DNA of 23,462 nucleotides, taken from Zygnema cylindricum. Its lineage: Eukaryota > Streptophyta > Zygnematophyceae > Zygnematales > Zygnemataceae. A program made the translations under genes and the position numbers. Positions 8,156 to 17,027 of this stretch are shown here, in pieces. The notes beneath the pieces were generated by a model. It was not told where the DNA came from. It worked only from the letters and a program-made list of their open reading frames with translations, and did not search any database. Position 1 is the stretch's first letter, and each line of letters opens with the position of its first letter. The stretch spans positions 10,001 through 33,462 of the forward strand of contig JBBHKE010002322.1 of the NCBI GenBank assembly GCA_037447655.1, given 5' to 3'.

Positions 8156-8659
8156 AGGGATGGAGGAAAGAAAAAGGCTTTCCTGACTCAAGTTCATGAT
8201 GAGGAAGTGGAAGGAAAAACTGAACCAAAAGAGGAGCTTGAGGAGCTTCTTCTTAATCCGAAAAACACTGAAAAGCATGTCGACATTCCACGGAGACAAA
8301 AGTGTGCTTTCGGAGGTAAGAGGGATCCACCCGAGGATGGGTGGATCATAGACTCAGGGGCTTCAATGCATATGTGCAAAGATAAGCGGTGGTTCACTAA
8401 ACTGAGAAAGATCCCAACAGTTGAGATAGAGTACGGAGATGGTAGAGTAGAAACCACAAGTCTTGTTGGAACTGTTGACTTGAAGGTTCTAGTTGATGGA
8501 AAGGCCTCAATTGTAACACTCTTAGACGTTCTTTACATTCCACAACTTAGGAAGAACTTAGTCTCAACAACTGTCCTAGATGAAAAGGAGTTTGAAACAG
8601 GAACTAGGAAAGGAATCTTCACAGCAAGCTTTGAAAATGAGGTTTTATTTCATAGCTGA
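8156..8659 (+). pseudogene. Copia aspartic protease region
   Basis: Same frame as gag. A Lys/Glu-rich linker is followed by the protease active site WIIDSGASMHM, with the catalytic Asp codon at 8351-8353, then the conserved LLDVLYIPQLRKNLVST segment that leads to integrase in copia polyproteins. The enzyme would cut the Gag-Pol polyprotein in the particle. The domain itself has no stop, but the frame ends at 8657-8659 because the following integrase lies one frame over. Retroviral-type aspartic proteases act as dimers, so one DSG per chain is normal. Confidence 0.88.
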
Positions 8660-9800
8660 GAATGGCAGTCAAGGAATGTTCAGAATTGTTCTTTGCAATG
8701 AAAAGAGTGTTCTCTACTCGTGTGCAAGTGAGATGATGCTTTGGCATAAAAGGTTGGGGCATGTGCATCTAGATAGATTAAAGAAAATGAAGAAAAAGGG
8801 AATAGTGGAGGGTATTACTTTTGAGGATGATGAGACCTTTGATTATTGTAGTGGATGTGCCCAAGGGAAGATTCATAAACTTCCATTTCCAAAGGCAACC
8901 ACATTTAGGAGAGAGAAAGTATTAGATCTAGTTCACACTGATGTTTGGGGACCTGCTAGGTATGCTTCACATGGGGGGAAGAGATCGATGTTAACCATCA
9001 CAGATGATTGGTCTAGATACACGAAGGTATACTTTCTCAGACATAAGTCAAAGGTATTAAGATGTTTCAAAGAGTATAAAGTATGGAGTGAAAAACTACA
9101 TGAAACCTCAATAAAAGAGATAAAAAGTGATAATGGGAAAGAATACACCTCAAGGGAATTTGAAGAATATCTTAAAGAAGAAGGAATTCATCATGAGAAA
9201 AGTGTTCCCTATAATCCGAAACAAAATGGAGTAGCAGAAAGAGTGAATAGAACTTTAGGAGATATGTCCAGAAGTATGTTAACTGATAAGAGGATACTGT
9301 TGCAGTTTTGGGCGGAGTGTATGAACTATGCTAATTTCATCAAAAATAGAGTCTTAACTTCAGCAAATAAGGAGGAAACTCCGTATGAGAGGTGGACAGA
9401 AAGAAAGCCTGATTTGTCTAGTTTGAGAGTTTTCGGAAGTCAAGTCTACAGTTTGGATTTCGATAAGACTAAATGGAAGTTAGAGGGGAGAGGGAAGCCA
9501 GTATATCTTGTAGGATATGATGAGAGCACAAAAGGATACCGAGTGTATGACTTGAAAAAGACAGATATAATTTTAGTAAAACACATAGTGGTGATGAATG
9601 AAGAGAAGTCCATTGATCCATTCAAATATAATAAGGAAGTCAAAATCAGATTTGAAACGGATCAGTTTTCTGACATTGATTTTGAAAATGAAGAGAAGGA
9701 AGAGGGAGAAAAAGAAAAATCTGCAGATCTACCAAAGGAGAAGGAGGAAAGGACAACATCCGAGGCAACGCCAAAATACGAAGTGGAAACCGATGAGGAA
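8643..9800 (+). pseudogene. Copia integrase region
   Basis: The frame is shifted by one base from gag-protease; the crossover lies near 8643-8656, where an extra base is the simplest explanation. The N-terminal HHCC zinc finger is visible (His codons 8745 and 8760, Cys codons 8847 and 8856). The catalytic core has Asp at 8940 (HTDVWGP), Asp at 9129 (SDNGKEY) and Glu at 9237 (NGVAERVNRTL), giving the canonical D,D-35-E spacing. The C-terminal part (SLRVFGSQVY..., VGYDESTKGYRVYD) matches the conserved region after copia integrase cores, followed by an acidic Lys/Glu-rich linker. All catalytic residues are kept and there is no stop within the domain. Confidence 0.93.
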
Positions 9801-11555
9801 CTTGATGAGACATCGGAATTGAAAGATAGGGGAGCTGAAAATCTCCCTAAACGAAACCCAAGGATGCCTTCCATACCAGCGTCCGATTTTGAAGGGGGAA
9901 GAAGAAGTAGTAAACGACTTCAAGAAAGACAAGTAAATAACCAACTCACAAAGATGTCTCACCCAGATGAATCTCAAACATACTTAGAGGCTATAAACAC
10001 TTCAGAAAGTAGCCGTTGGATCACAGCTATAAATGAAGAAATGGCCTCTATCATGGAAGCCAATACATGGGAGTTGGTAGATTGTCCACCGGACCGAAAA
10101 CCAATTGGATGTAAGTGGGTTTTTAAACTTAAATTAAACCCGGATAATACCATTGAGAGGTACAAAGCTAGGTTAGTTGCAAAAGGTTATACTCAGAAAG
10201 AGGGGATAGACTACGAAGAAACCTTTGCACATGTAGTCAGATTTCCTTCTGTTAGAATCCTTTTAAGTATAGCCGCAGCGGAGGATATGGAAATCCACCA
10301 GATGGATATTAAAACGACCTTTTTGCACGGAGAGTTATAAGAAGAAATTTACATAAGGCAACCGAAAGGATTCGTGGAAAGTGGGGAAGAAAATAAAGTT
10401 TGCAAACTGATAAAATCACTCTATGGGCTTAAGCAAGCCCGGCGACAGTGGAATATAAAGCTCGACGAATTTCTGACCGGTTTGGGGTATATCAGAATTA
10501 GTTCAAATCACTCTATATAGTTATTTGAGGATGAGAATGGAGTGATATTTATTGCTATTTATGTGGATGACCTGTTGGTCTTAAGCAAGTCCTTAGATAA
10601 AATTAACAAACTAAAACAGGATCTTAGAAGCAGTTTTGATATGAAAGATCTTGGCGAAACAAAGTACATTTTGGGAATTCAGATGGAGGGAGATAGAGGG
10701 AATAGAATTATAAGACTCACTCAAAAAGAAGCAATCAGTAATATGCTAGAAAAATTTCAGATGGAAAAAGCAAACGAATGTACTACTCCTATGGATTTGA
10801 AGAAAGTGTTTGAGGGAAGTGAAGAGAGAGGAATATTTATCATTAATGATGAGATGGATGAGATAGAAAGAAAATTTATAGAAAATATTCCTTATCGGCA
10901 GATTGTCGGCAGTTTAATTTATTTTATGAATTGTACCCGTCCGGATATAGCTGCAGCTGTAGGTGTCCTTGGTAGAAATCTAAATGAACCAAGAAAGAGA
11001 GATTGGGAGGCTGCCAAAAGGGTGATGAGGTATCTGGTGGGGACAAGGGAATTATGGTTGCATTTGGGAGGGGAGCACACTGACATCACCACTTGGAGTG
11101 ATGCCAGTTATGGAGATGTTCCTTTAAGGAGGTGTACGACTGGATATGTGTTGCAAATTGAATCCGGTGCATGTTGTTAGAGTAGCAAGCAACAAAAAGT
11201 AGTTGCTCAGTCCACTATGGAGGCTAAATACATGGCTTTTTGTGCTGCCACCAAAGAATTAATGTGGGTTAAATCTCTTCTTGAAGAACTTGGGTACATG
11301 AAGTCTGGAACTCAAAATGTTTTTTTTGATAATCAAGCTGCTATCTCTATTGCAGCTAATCCGAAACATCACTTCAAAGCCAAGCATATGGATACTATAC
11401 TAAGCTTTGACAGAGAGAAGGTAGAAAATAAAATTAATAAACTGGTTCATAAAATTGATAGAGAAATGATTGCAGACATGATGACAAAACCAGTGCCTTC
11501 CCCTAAGTTGATTTATTGCAGAGAAAACTGTGGATTAAAATTTAAAAGTGACTAG
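9801..11555 (+). pseudogene. Copia reverse transcriptase-RNase H region, three stops
   Basis: This part would copy element RNA into DNA and remove the RNA strand. RT begins around the EEMASIMEANTWELV segment; the first catalytic Asp is at 10305 (MDIKTTFLHG) and the YVDD box at 10560-10571. RNase H shows Asp at 11100 (WSDASYGD), Glu at 11220 (STMEAKYMA) and Asp at 11328 (FFDNQAA), with a conserved ADMMTKP near the end. Stops in the frame are TAA 10338, TAG 10518 and TAG 11178 (SxSSKQQK position, usually Trp). The natural stop is TAG 11553-11555, just before the polypurine tract. The first stop separates the RT palm Asp from YVDD, so this copy cannot make active RT. Confidence 0.93.
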
Positions 11556-11556
11556 G

Positions 11557-11568
11557 AATTAAGGGGAG
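11557..11568 (+). other. Polypurine tract
   Basis: AATTAAGGGGAG directly abuts the 3' LTR start TGTTGAAA. A purine run here is the plus-strand DNA primer site of LTR retrotransposons. Confidence 0.9.
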
Positions 11569-12457
11569 TGTTGAAAAGAGGTAATTAATAGTTCACTTCC
11601 TTATTTTACTTTTTCTTTAAAGAAAGAGAGTGAGGATCAATGGCGCGCCATGGCTGCCGCAATATTTAGAAAGTGGCAGTTTTTGAAGTAAAGGGTATTT
11701 GGCTAAAATGATGCCTAAGTCTATTTTTGAACCTACGACCTCTAGATTCTCTATAGCCTAACGCCTTAACCATTAAGGCATTACGAAACGATATACGTGA
11801 CGGGTTTCATAAATATATAAACATTAACACAACAGCTAATTAACAGCAGACTAACCAAAATGAGCAATTCCTGCATGTACGCGAATGTGAACCGTATAAA
11901 ATATGTTTTGATCGGACGGCCGGCACTATAGCCACCACGCGAAGTGAGCTTTTGGCGGCATACGGAGATATCGTCACGCGGTGCCACGTGGCGCCACATT
12001 ATTTGATACCGGAGAAGATGAGAGGAGGAACCATGGCTTCCGATTTGACAAGTGTCACCTTGTAGACCTTGTCGTACAATGGTCGTACAATAAGTACATC
12101 GTCCATTGTACCTTCTTGTACTATATAGTGTTCCTATTGGACTAGGGTTTAGTAGTAGGTAGTCGTGATTAGGCAGACCAAGACTTAGTAAAATTTAGGT
12201 ACCTCTCTCTCTAAGAGAGCTTGTAACTATAAAGGTCATCTTTGACCAGCCATAACTTACTACTCAGGTGAGCAAATTCAATGATTCTTTTTGCGTTTGA
12301 CTCAGGGGAGTCTTGTCCTCACAGGGGTGAGAGTGGTCAGAATATTTGTGTGCCTGGGCGGCGCTTATTCAGCGGGGAAGTAGAAGGGGAAAATATTATC
12401 CTAGAGGCTTTACATAGGCTGCTCATTCTGTGGGTCAATGGAGACCACAGAATTTCA
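11569..12457 (+). repeat. 3' LTR of the copia element (889 bp)
   Basis: Gapless match to the 5' LTR with about 37 differences. TATA box at 12122-12127, GTAC cluster from 12074, hairpin series at about 12205-12312, antisense tRNA-like segment at 11720-11781. A CACGTG G-box word at about 11986-11991 is CACATG in the 5' copy. An extra ATG at 12282 here is GTG in the 5' LTR, so the 5' leader has no AUG ahead of gag. Confidence 0.96.
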
Positions 12458-12462
12458 CATGG
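12458..12462. repeat. Target site duplication, right copy (CATGG)
   Basis: Identical to 6244-6248 on the other side of the element. Confidence 0.93.
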
Positions 12463-12548
12463 TTAACATTACGATTTTCGAGAAAAACTTGTTCAAAAAT
12501 ATATATTTAGGAAGCTTGTGATACCAATTGAAGGCTCTCATCCAACAC

Positions 12549-12663
12549 GGCCAAAAAGTGGACATTTCAAGGTCGTTTTCAACCCTTAGAAATTTTGACC
12601 GTTCGTATCAGGATCCGATATTGAAAAAGCCCTTGAAATGACCATTTTTTGCTCTTTTTGGCC
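12549..12663. repeat. Imperfect foldback repeat
   Basis: The left arm (12549-12582) contains GGCCAAAAAG, then ATTTCAAGG and TTTTCAA. The right arm (12621-12663) carries the reverse complements in mirrored order, with a few extra bases between blocks. The spacer is about 38 bp. No target duplication was recognised. It may be a small foldback/MITE relic. Confidence 0.55.
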
Positions 12664-12824
12664 CTCGATGGCGCGGGGTCCTAGTGTACAAAATTCGTAT
12701 GGATATTTCTGTAGAGTGGCTGCCGCGAATTAAGGTATCCACAGAGCAAGTCTGTGCCGTGGCAAAAACAGTTTTAATAAGGTGCATTATTGTATTTTAT
12801 TACATACGGTACACTGAGTAGCAT

Positions 12825-12832
12825 GTAAATTA
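12825..12832. repeat. hAT MITE target duplication, left (GTAAATTA)
   Basis: Perfect match to 13303-13310 on the other side of the element. Confidence 0.9.
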
Positions 12833-13302
12833 TAGTGTTGTGTATCAATAGCGTTTTGCCGATAATTGATATGTACCATTTTTTGGCTTGCCGATAATCG
12901 ATATATTGGGAAGATGTATTAATGTTGGTGTTATAGCCCATAAAAAACCGATAATATTGACTTTTGATCTCGATAACACCGGTACCGATAACTATCAACG
13001 ATAATTATACTTTTTGTAGTGTACAATTGTACGGTTTATTCCGTCGTACTGAACCGTCGTTATTCCGTTACACAGAGTAAGAAACTGTTGTTACACGTGG
13101 CATGCCACGCTGTATACAGTGAAAAATAAATTAAATTAAATTATAAAGTACTATTACATATCGTACAATTTTTTTTCCACTTATCTTCAATAAAGAACTT
13201 GTCGGTCTCTAAGCGATATATCGGGACCCTTGGCAGTTGAATAACCGATGACTCTCGGTATCGGTGTTATCGCGATGAATTTCTTCTGGATACACAACAC
13301 TA
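12833..13302. mobile_element. hAT-type MITE (470 bp) with 8-bp target duplication
   Basis: The ends are exact 14 bp inverted repeats: TAGTGTTGTGTATC (12833-12846) and GATACACAACACTA (13289-13302). They are flanked on both sides by GTAAATTA (12825-12832 and 13303-13310). An 8 bp duplication with TAGTG-like ends is the signature of the hAT superfamily. There is no transposase frame, so it is non-autonomous. Several CCGATAA/TTATCGG-like words lie near both ends (for example 12857, 12889, 12948, 13250), as subterminal transposase-binding repeats do in hAT elements; that role is inferred. Confidence 0.9.
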
Positions 13303-13310
13303 GTAAATTA
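13303..13310. repeat. hAT MITE target duplication, right (GTAAATTA)
   Basis: Perfect match to 12825-12832. Confidence 0.9.
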
Positions 13311-13684
13311 ATAATCATGTTGCGTACGAACTTGTAAAACGGGCATGTGGATGGCAACAGCGACATTCCGTACGTTAAAGTTAAGAACAGATAAGCGTTC
13401 TAATCCCTTCAATTATGGACGACATAAATATCGGGGAGTGAGAGATTTTTTTTTCCCTTGCAAACTACAAAATTTGAAACCATAGTTCGAGACGCACAAA
13501 TAACAAAATTGCTTACGATCATACAACATTAGCATAATAAACATGAATTTGTGTTGAGGTTCGGTGGTATCATAGGGGAGTGATGACGTCAAACAATTAT
13601 AAAGTGTAAGTGACTTTGAGCGTCCCTTGATGCAACAAACGTCCAAACTTGTAGGAAATGATTTATTGAGAACATAAAACTTAC

Positions 13685-13713
13685 ACCGGTTATATGGATT
13701 CCATATAACCGGT
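13685..13713. repeat. 29-bp perfect palindrome
   Basis: Arms of 14 bp (ACCGGTTATATGGA and its exact reverse complement) surround a single central T at 13699. It could be a dimeric protein binding site, the stub of a deleted foldback element, or a cruciform-forming site. No gene start or terminator features are attached. Confidence 0.85.
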
Positions 13714-14486
13714 AGAAGTTTTCTCTTTTGAAGAATTCCTTCCCTAAAAGTTCGGATTATGGATGTAGCGAGATTGACCGATACGCTCAAATGGTATCGA
13801 CCAATTTGCTCAGTTTTGTTTCCGTCTAGGAATGATCGTACTAACACTCGTATTTTACTATAACCGTTCGAAAAAAATGCAGTAGATGTCGAACAGTACT
13901 GTTTTGTACTATGTAGTTTCCGAGTTATTATCGAAACCCATAAGAATTACAGTACTATACTTTACAGTATATCGTGGATCACTTATAGTGTTGATAACAA
14001 TATATTTGCGCTCACAAATTTTGAACCTTGAACCTTAAATAGCCTTACCAATACTATTTTTTTCTTAAAGTTAATAACGTTTCGGTTTCATTAGCGTTAA
14101 TAATTAGAATTTGCGCGGTTTTAAGATAGTGTTGTGTATGAAATGTCTCAATTTGTACTATATTTTGTAGAGTTTTCGTACATTCGTGTGGAAATAGTAT
14201 CAAAGAAAGGCTTCGACACGCGAAAGTTAGTGCGTCGACACGAAAAATGGCACTCAAATTTGATCATCAATGATGAAGGCAGGGGCAAACCACGCAAACT
14301 TTTTCTCACATATTCAAACATTTAATATGTAAACACGGCCTATAGCGGCTTCACTATGGAAAATGTGTATTCAAATTAGTGTTAGATGGATAAATTAGCG
14401 TTATGGTTTGTTGGCGTTAGGTCTTTGAACCCAAAATTGGATTATTAACAATAATTGTTTCTTTACACTTATAATTTCTTAACACT

Positions 14487-14510
14487 ACACCGTCAATCGC
14501 TATTAGAGTA
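14487..14510. repeat. 24-bp inverted repeat arm, partner at 16052-16075
   Basis: ACACCGTCAATCGCTATTAGAGTA is exactly the reverse complement of 16052-16075. The two arms enclose the solo LTR. They may be terminal inverted repeats of an older DNA element into which the LTR element inserted. No target duplication was identified. Confidence 0.7.
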
Positions 14511-15104
14511 TATAACGCCAATTCGATGCCCTTTTTTCAAAAAAAAAACCCGAAATACAATCCATAATTATATTTTTTCCATTATTCTAATTAGGTTTTT
14601 TTTTCAAAAAGCGTTAATAATGAAAGTACAATTCAATGGAAATAGTGTGGCGTACGAAATAGTACTTTTTTAATTACAAAAGCATAAAAAGACACTTAAC
14701 ATTATTGCGCACACATGTGAATGTGCACTAGAAGAAAGAGATGCAAACTCCTCGACAAAAATCATGTTCTCATATGTTCGTCCGTCGAGCGTGTGAACAG
14801 CGCGACGACGTACTAATTGTCAAATTTTGTACGGCTACACATATTACTGTAGATATCGAAAGGGTGGGTATTTATTATTCAGGAGGTAGAAATTAATGGT
14901 ACATTTTTAGTATTTTCTAGGTCTAAATAGAAATATAGAAAGAAGCCGAGGCAGTCTACCTCTAACTTCTCTCTCCAACTCTCAAACTTGTCGCAGTCAC
15001 TGAGAAATTGGAGAGGGAGCTAGAGCCATGGCTACCTAGGCTATCCAGAGGTTTACGGGAAATTTATATTAGTTAGGGTTTATTTATTTAAAAGGAATGT
15101 GCCG

Positions 15105-15175
15105 GCGACAGGAATTGATCCTTGTACCTACCGGCCGGCAGACAGGAAGTAGCCGGTAGCCTTAGCCGTTAACTC
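15105..15175 (-). other. Antisense tRNA-like segment in the solo LTR
   Basis: On the minus strand GTTAACGGCTAAGGC (D-arm/A-box-like) is followed by a CCGGC...GCCGG stem and then GGATCAATTCC (15111-15121), matching most positions of the B-box consensus. Acceptor pairing is not evident. It sits at the place homologous to the tRNA-like segment of the complete element's LTR. Confidence 0.4.
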
Positions 15176-15555
15176 TAGGACTAACATTACGTAGTATATA
15201 GTTTGATATTTATTTAAACATGTAAACGTAGGATAAATCATTTAACTGTAATTGTTTACGGGATACATAGATCCGGTAATGTATAAGTACGGAATACGGT
15301 ACGGGCAAGAAATCAATACCGCGCATTTATTTCTTAAGTGAAACGAATACCGCGCATGTATTTATTACAGCTACGATTAAATTCGAATTTAATCGGACGG
15401 TCGGAATTAGCGCGGAGATAGAGGAAGAAGATTTCAGCGGTTTGTGGCCATCGCCACATCGGATGACGCGTGGCGAAATTACATTGGATCGTGGAATCTT
15501 CGGAGATTATGGCACCAAATCCGGATATGACATGTGTCGACATTTAGGCCAAGTC

Positions 15556-15630
15556 GTACAATGTCCGTACATATAGTACACCGGCAGCTGTACTTTTGCG
15601 TACGGAACTGTATTCTGATTGGTTCCGTAC
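15556..15630 (+). promoter_or_regulatory. GTAC cluster in U3 of the solo LTR
   Basis: Six GTAC words occur at 15556, 15567, 15576, 15590, 15600 and 15627, the first inside GTCGTACAAT shared with the complete element. The arrangement parallels the promoter of the 889 bp LTR although the surrounding sequence has diverged. Confidence 0.5.
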
Positions 15631-15956
15631 ATCAGTAGATAGAGTCTGTGAGAGAGATAGGACTTAGAAAAATTAGGAGATAGGACCCTCTCTCCTAGAG
15701 AGCTTCTGTACAAAAGGTCAACTTTGACCCTCCATAACTTACTGCTCAGGGGAGCAAATTTAGAGATTCTTTTTGCTATCGACTCAGGGGAGTCTTGCCT
15801 TCATAGGGTGCAGGTGGTCGGCTTTTGTCTGCCAGGGTGGCAGTTATTTTTCTGAAACACAAAGGGTCGATTATCCTAGGGCTTTCGAAGCTGTTCACTG
15901 AGGACTTGGAGGTCTCAGAGTTTCACATGACAACCCAAATTACAGTTAAGGATTAA

Positions 15957-15961
15957 GTATT

Positions 15962-15992
<31 letters not shown>

Positions 15993-15993
15993 T
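15957..15993. repeat. (ATT)n / (AT)n microsatellite
   Basis: A run of TAT triplets passes directly into a run of AT dinucleotides just downstream of the solo LTR. Confidence 0.95.
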
Positions 15994-16007
15994 TTTTAAA
16001 TTCTCGA

Positions 16008-16026
16008 TTAGTGTTAATAACACTAA
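16008..16026. repeat. 19-bp palindrome TTAGTGTTA-A-TAACACTAA
   Basis: Perfect nine-base arms around one central A. TTAGTGTTA-type words also recur singly at 14090-14610. Confidence 0.8.
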
Positions 16027-16051
16027 ATGTTTTTTACAGTATATATTCCTT

Positions 16052-16075
16052 TACTCTAATAGCGATTGACGGTGT
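16052..16075. repeat. 24-bp inverted repeat arm, partner at 14487-14510
   Basis: Exact reverse complement of 14487-14510; see that entry. Confidence 0.7.
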
Positions 16076-16250
16076 ACTGTAGCTGACCAGCTATGTACGG
16101 TAACTGAAGGCTTTAAAGTTTTCGTTTTGGGTCTGACAGGGCGTGCACTACAGTACGGTAATTAAATGCAACAAACGTTGTCCATTAGATTCGTCGAATT
16201 TTATGTCGCAATCTTTGTCTTCCAAAACTGACTGTGGAAAATCCATATTG

Positions 16251-17024
16251 GGGTATGTCCCCGTGAGCATAAGGGTTTTTTTCTGTCGTTTTCATGTAAA
16301 ACTTAGCACCGTACTGCCTAAGTTGCAACCGTACGAAGGAATCTCAAATTTGTAGAGTACAATTTGCGTCATCCTTGAACTTAGGATGTAAGAAAATTGG
16401 CGTTTTGTGTTTTTCGACCCACCTCCACGACAAAAAACGTCATCTTCAACCTTACGTTTAAAACACATGCGCGATGTGTTTTAAAACTGGGTATTTTCAA
16501 TAAACAACTAGAAACATATATTCTCACGTGCCGTAATTTTCAAAGTTTTTCATACGATTTCCAAGGACAAAAAAAAGTACAAACATCGCTATGTTTTGTC
16601 CTTTTGCGTTCGCATACGACAAATACAAGTACACAATTTGTTTGGTTTTGTCTGTTTTCGTCCAGTACGGTCTTTTTTTCGCAGGGGTCTTCAAATTCCG
16701 ATGCTATTTCACGTCTACCGGACAGACGATGCAGAGGCAAAATGCATCTTCTTCAACCGTGAAACGACACAGGTTGGAAGGCAGTAAGTCTATAATGTCA
16801 CGGTAAGACATGCAACGTCACAATCAGTTCCAAAACATAACGTGCGACCACAAATTGTAGACGTTGACAGCCGCCACATGTATTGCCGCAGTATACAATC
16901 ATCACAAGCGTAAGTTTACAATTTCGTTTTTACAAACATAAGGACACTTGAAAATCGGGTTCAGCAAATCTGCGCTAAAATAAAAAGTAGGTTTGCTTAG
17001 TTTCAAGTACATGGGGACATACCC
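16251..17024 (+). mobile_element. PIF/Harbinger-like MITE, copy 1 (774 bp)
   Basis: The left end GGGTATGTCCCC and right end GGGGACATACCC are perfect 12 bp inverted repeats. The right flank is TTA and the left flank TTG, so the expected 3 bp TTA/TAA duplication is intact on one side only. The whole length aligns with 18719-19488 in the same orientation and with 18012-19546 inverted. GG-starting termini with TWA targets suggest PIF/Harbinger (Tourist-type). A plus-strand frame (16397-16762) is conserved in copy 3 but resembles no transposase. Confidence 0.72.
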
Positions 17025-17027
17025 TTA

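Larger units (their letters stand above)
6249..12457 (+). mobile_element. Complete but inactivated Ty1/copia LTR retrotransposon (6209 bp)
   Basis: All structural parts are present in order: 5' LTR (6249-7137), PBS (7138-7152), gag, protease, integrase, reverse transcriptase, RNase H, polypurine tract (about 11557-11568), 3' LTR (11569-12457) and flanking CATGG duplications. Integrase before RT is the diagnostic order of Ty1/copia (Pseudoviridae). Coding is broken by stops at 7499, 8027, 8081, 10338, 10518 and 11178 and by a one-base frameshift near 8650, so the copy cannot make its own full polyprotein. The two LTRs are the same length and differ at about 37 sites (about 4 percent, counted by eye), so insertion is moderately recent and decay is mostly by substitution. 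The family and lineage name are not recognised. Confidence 0.96.
13311..14864. other. AT-rich intergenic stretch without a supported gene
   Basis: The longest frame (13413-13847, minus strand, 144 codons) has no recognisable motif and spans a DNA palindrome, so I do not call it a gene. TTAGTGTTA/TTAGCGTTA words recur (about 14090, 14377, 14395, 14609). Near 14010-14060 the minus strand shows a GGTAAGGC word and AGGTTCAAAATTT, another faint tRNA-like pair. A copy of the hAT terminal word (TAGTGTTGTGTAT) occurs at 14126 without a partner end. Confidence 0.4.
14865..15925 (+). mobile_element. Diverged solo LTR related to the copia LTR
   Basis: The right boundary is clear (GTTTCA followed by non-LTR sequence); the left edge is approximate because similarity fades and no 5 bp duplication of the right flank CATGA was found. 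Shared landmarks with the 889 bp LTR, in order: a GGTA..ATTAATGG start region, CCATGGCT, an antisense tRNA-like segment, ATCGGACGG.CGG, GTCGTACAAT with a GTAC cluster, four leader hairpins, CATAACTTACTGCTCAGG, and the TTTCA end. Neither PBS/gag nor PPT flanks it, so it is most likely a solo LTR left by LTR-LTR recombination. The TATA box equivalent is degenerate. It belongs to a different subfamily from the intact element. Confidence 0.82.

Noticed and set aside
8640-8660. Programmed +1 frameshift signal
   Set aside because: No slippery sequence or rare-codon context recognised; a decayed copy with six stops makes a plain indel likelier.
13413-13847. 144-codon minus-strand gene
   Set aside because: No family resemblance, a Lys/Leu/Ser-rich chance-like product, and it spans a 29-bp palindrome.
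14865-15925. Complete second copia element
   Set aside because: Only one LTR; no PBS, coding region, PPT or matching second LTR adjoins it.
15957-15993. Origin or scaffold-attachment function for the AT run
   Set aside because: A plain microsatellite; nothing else supports such a role.
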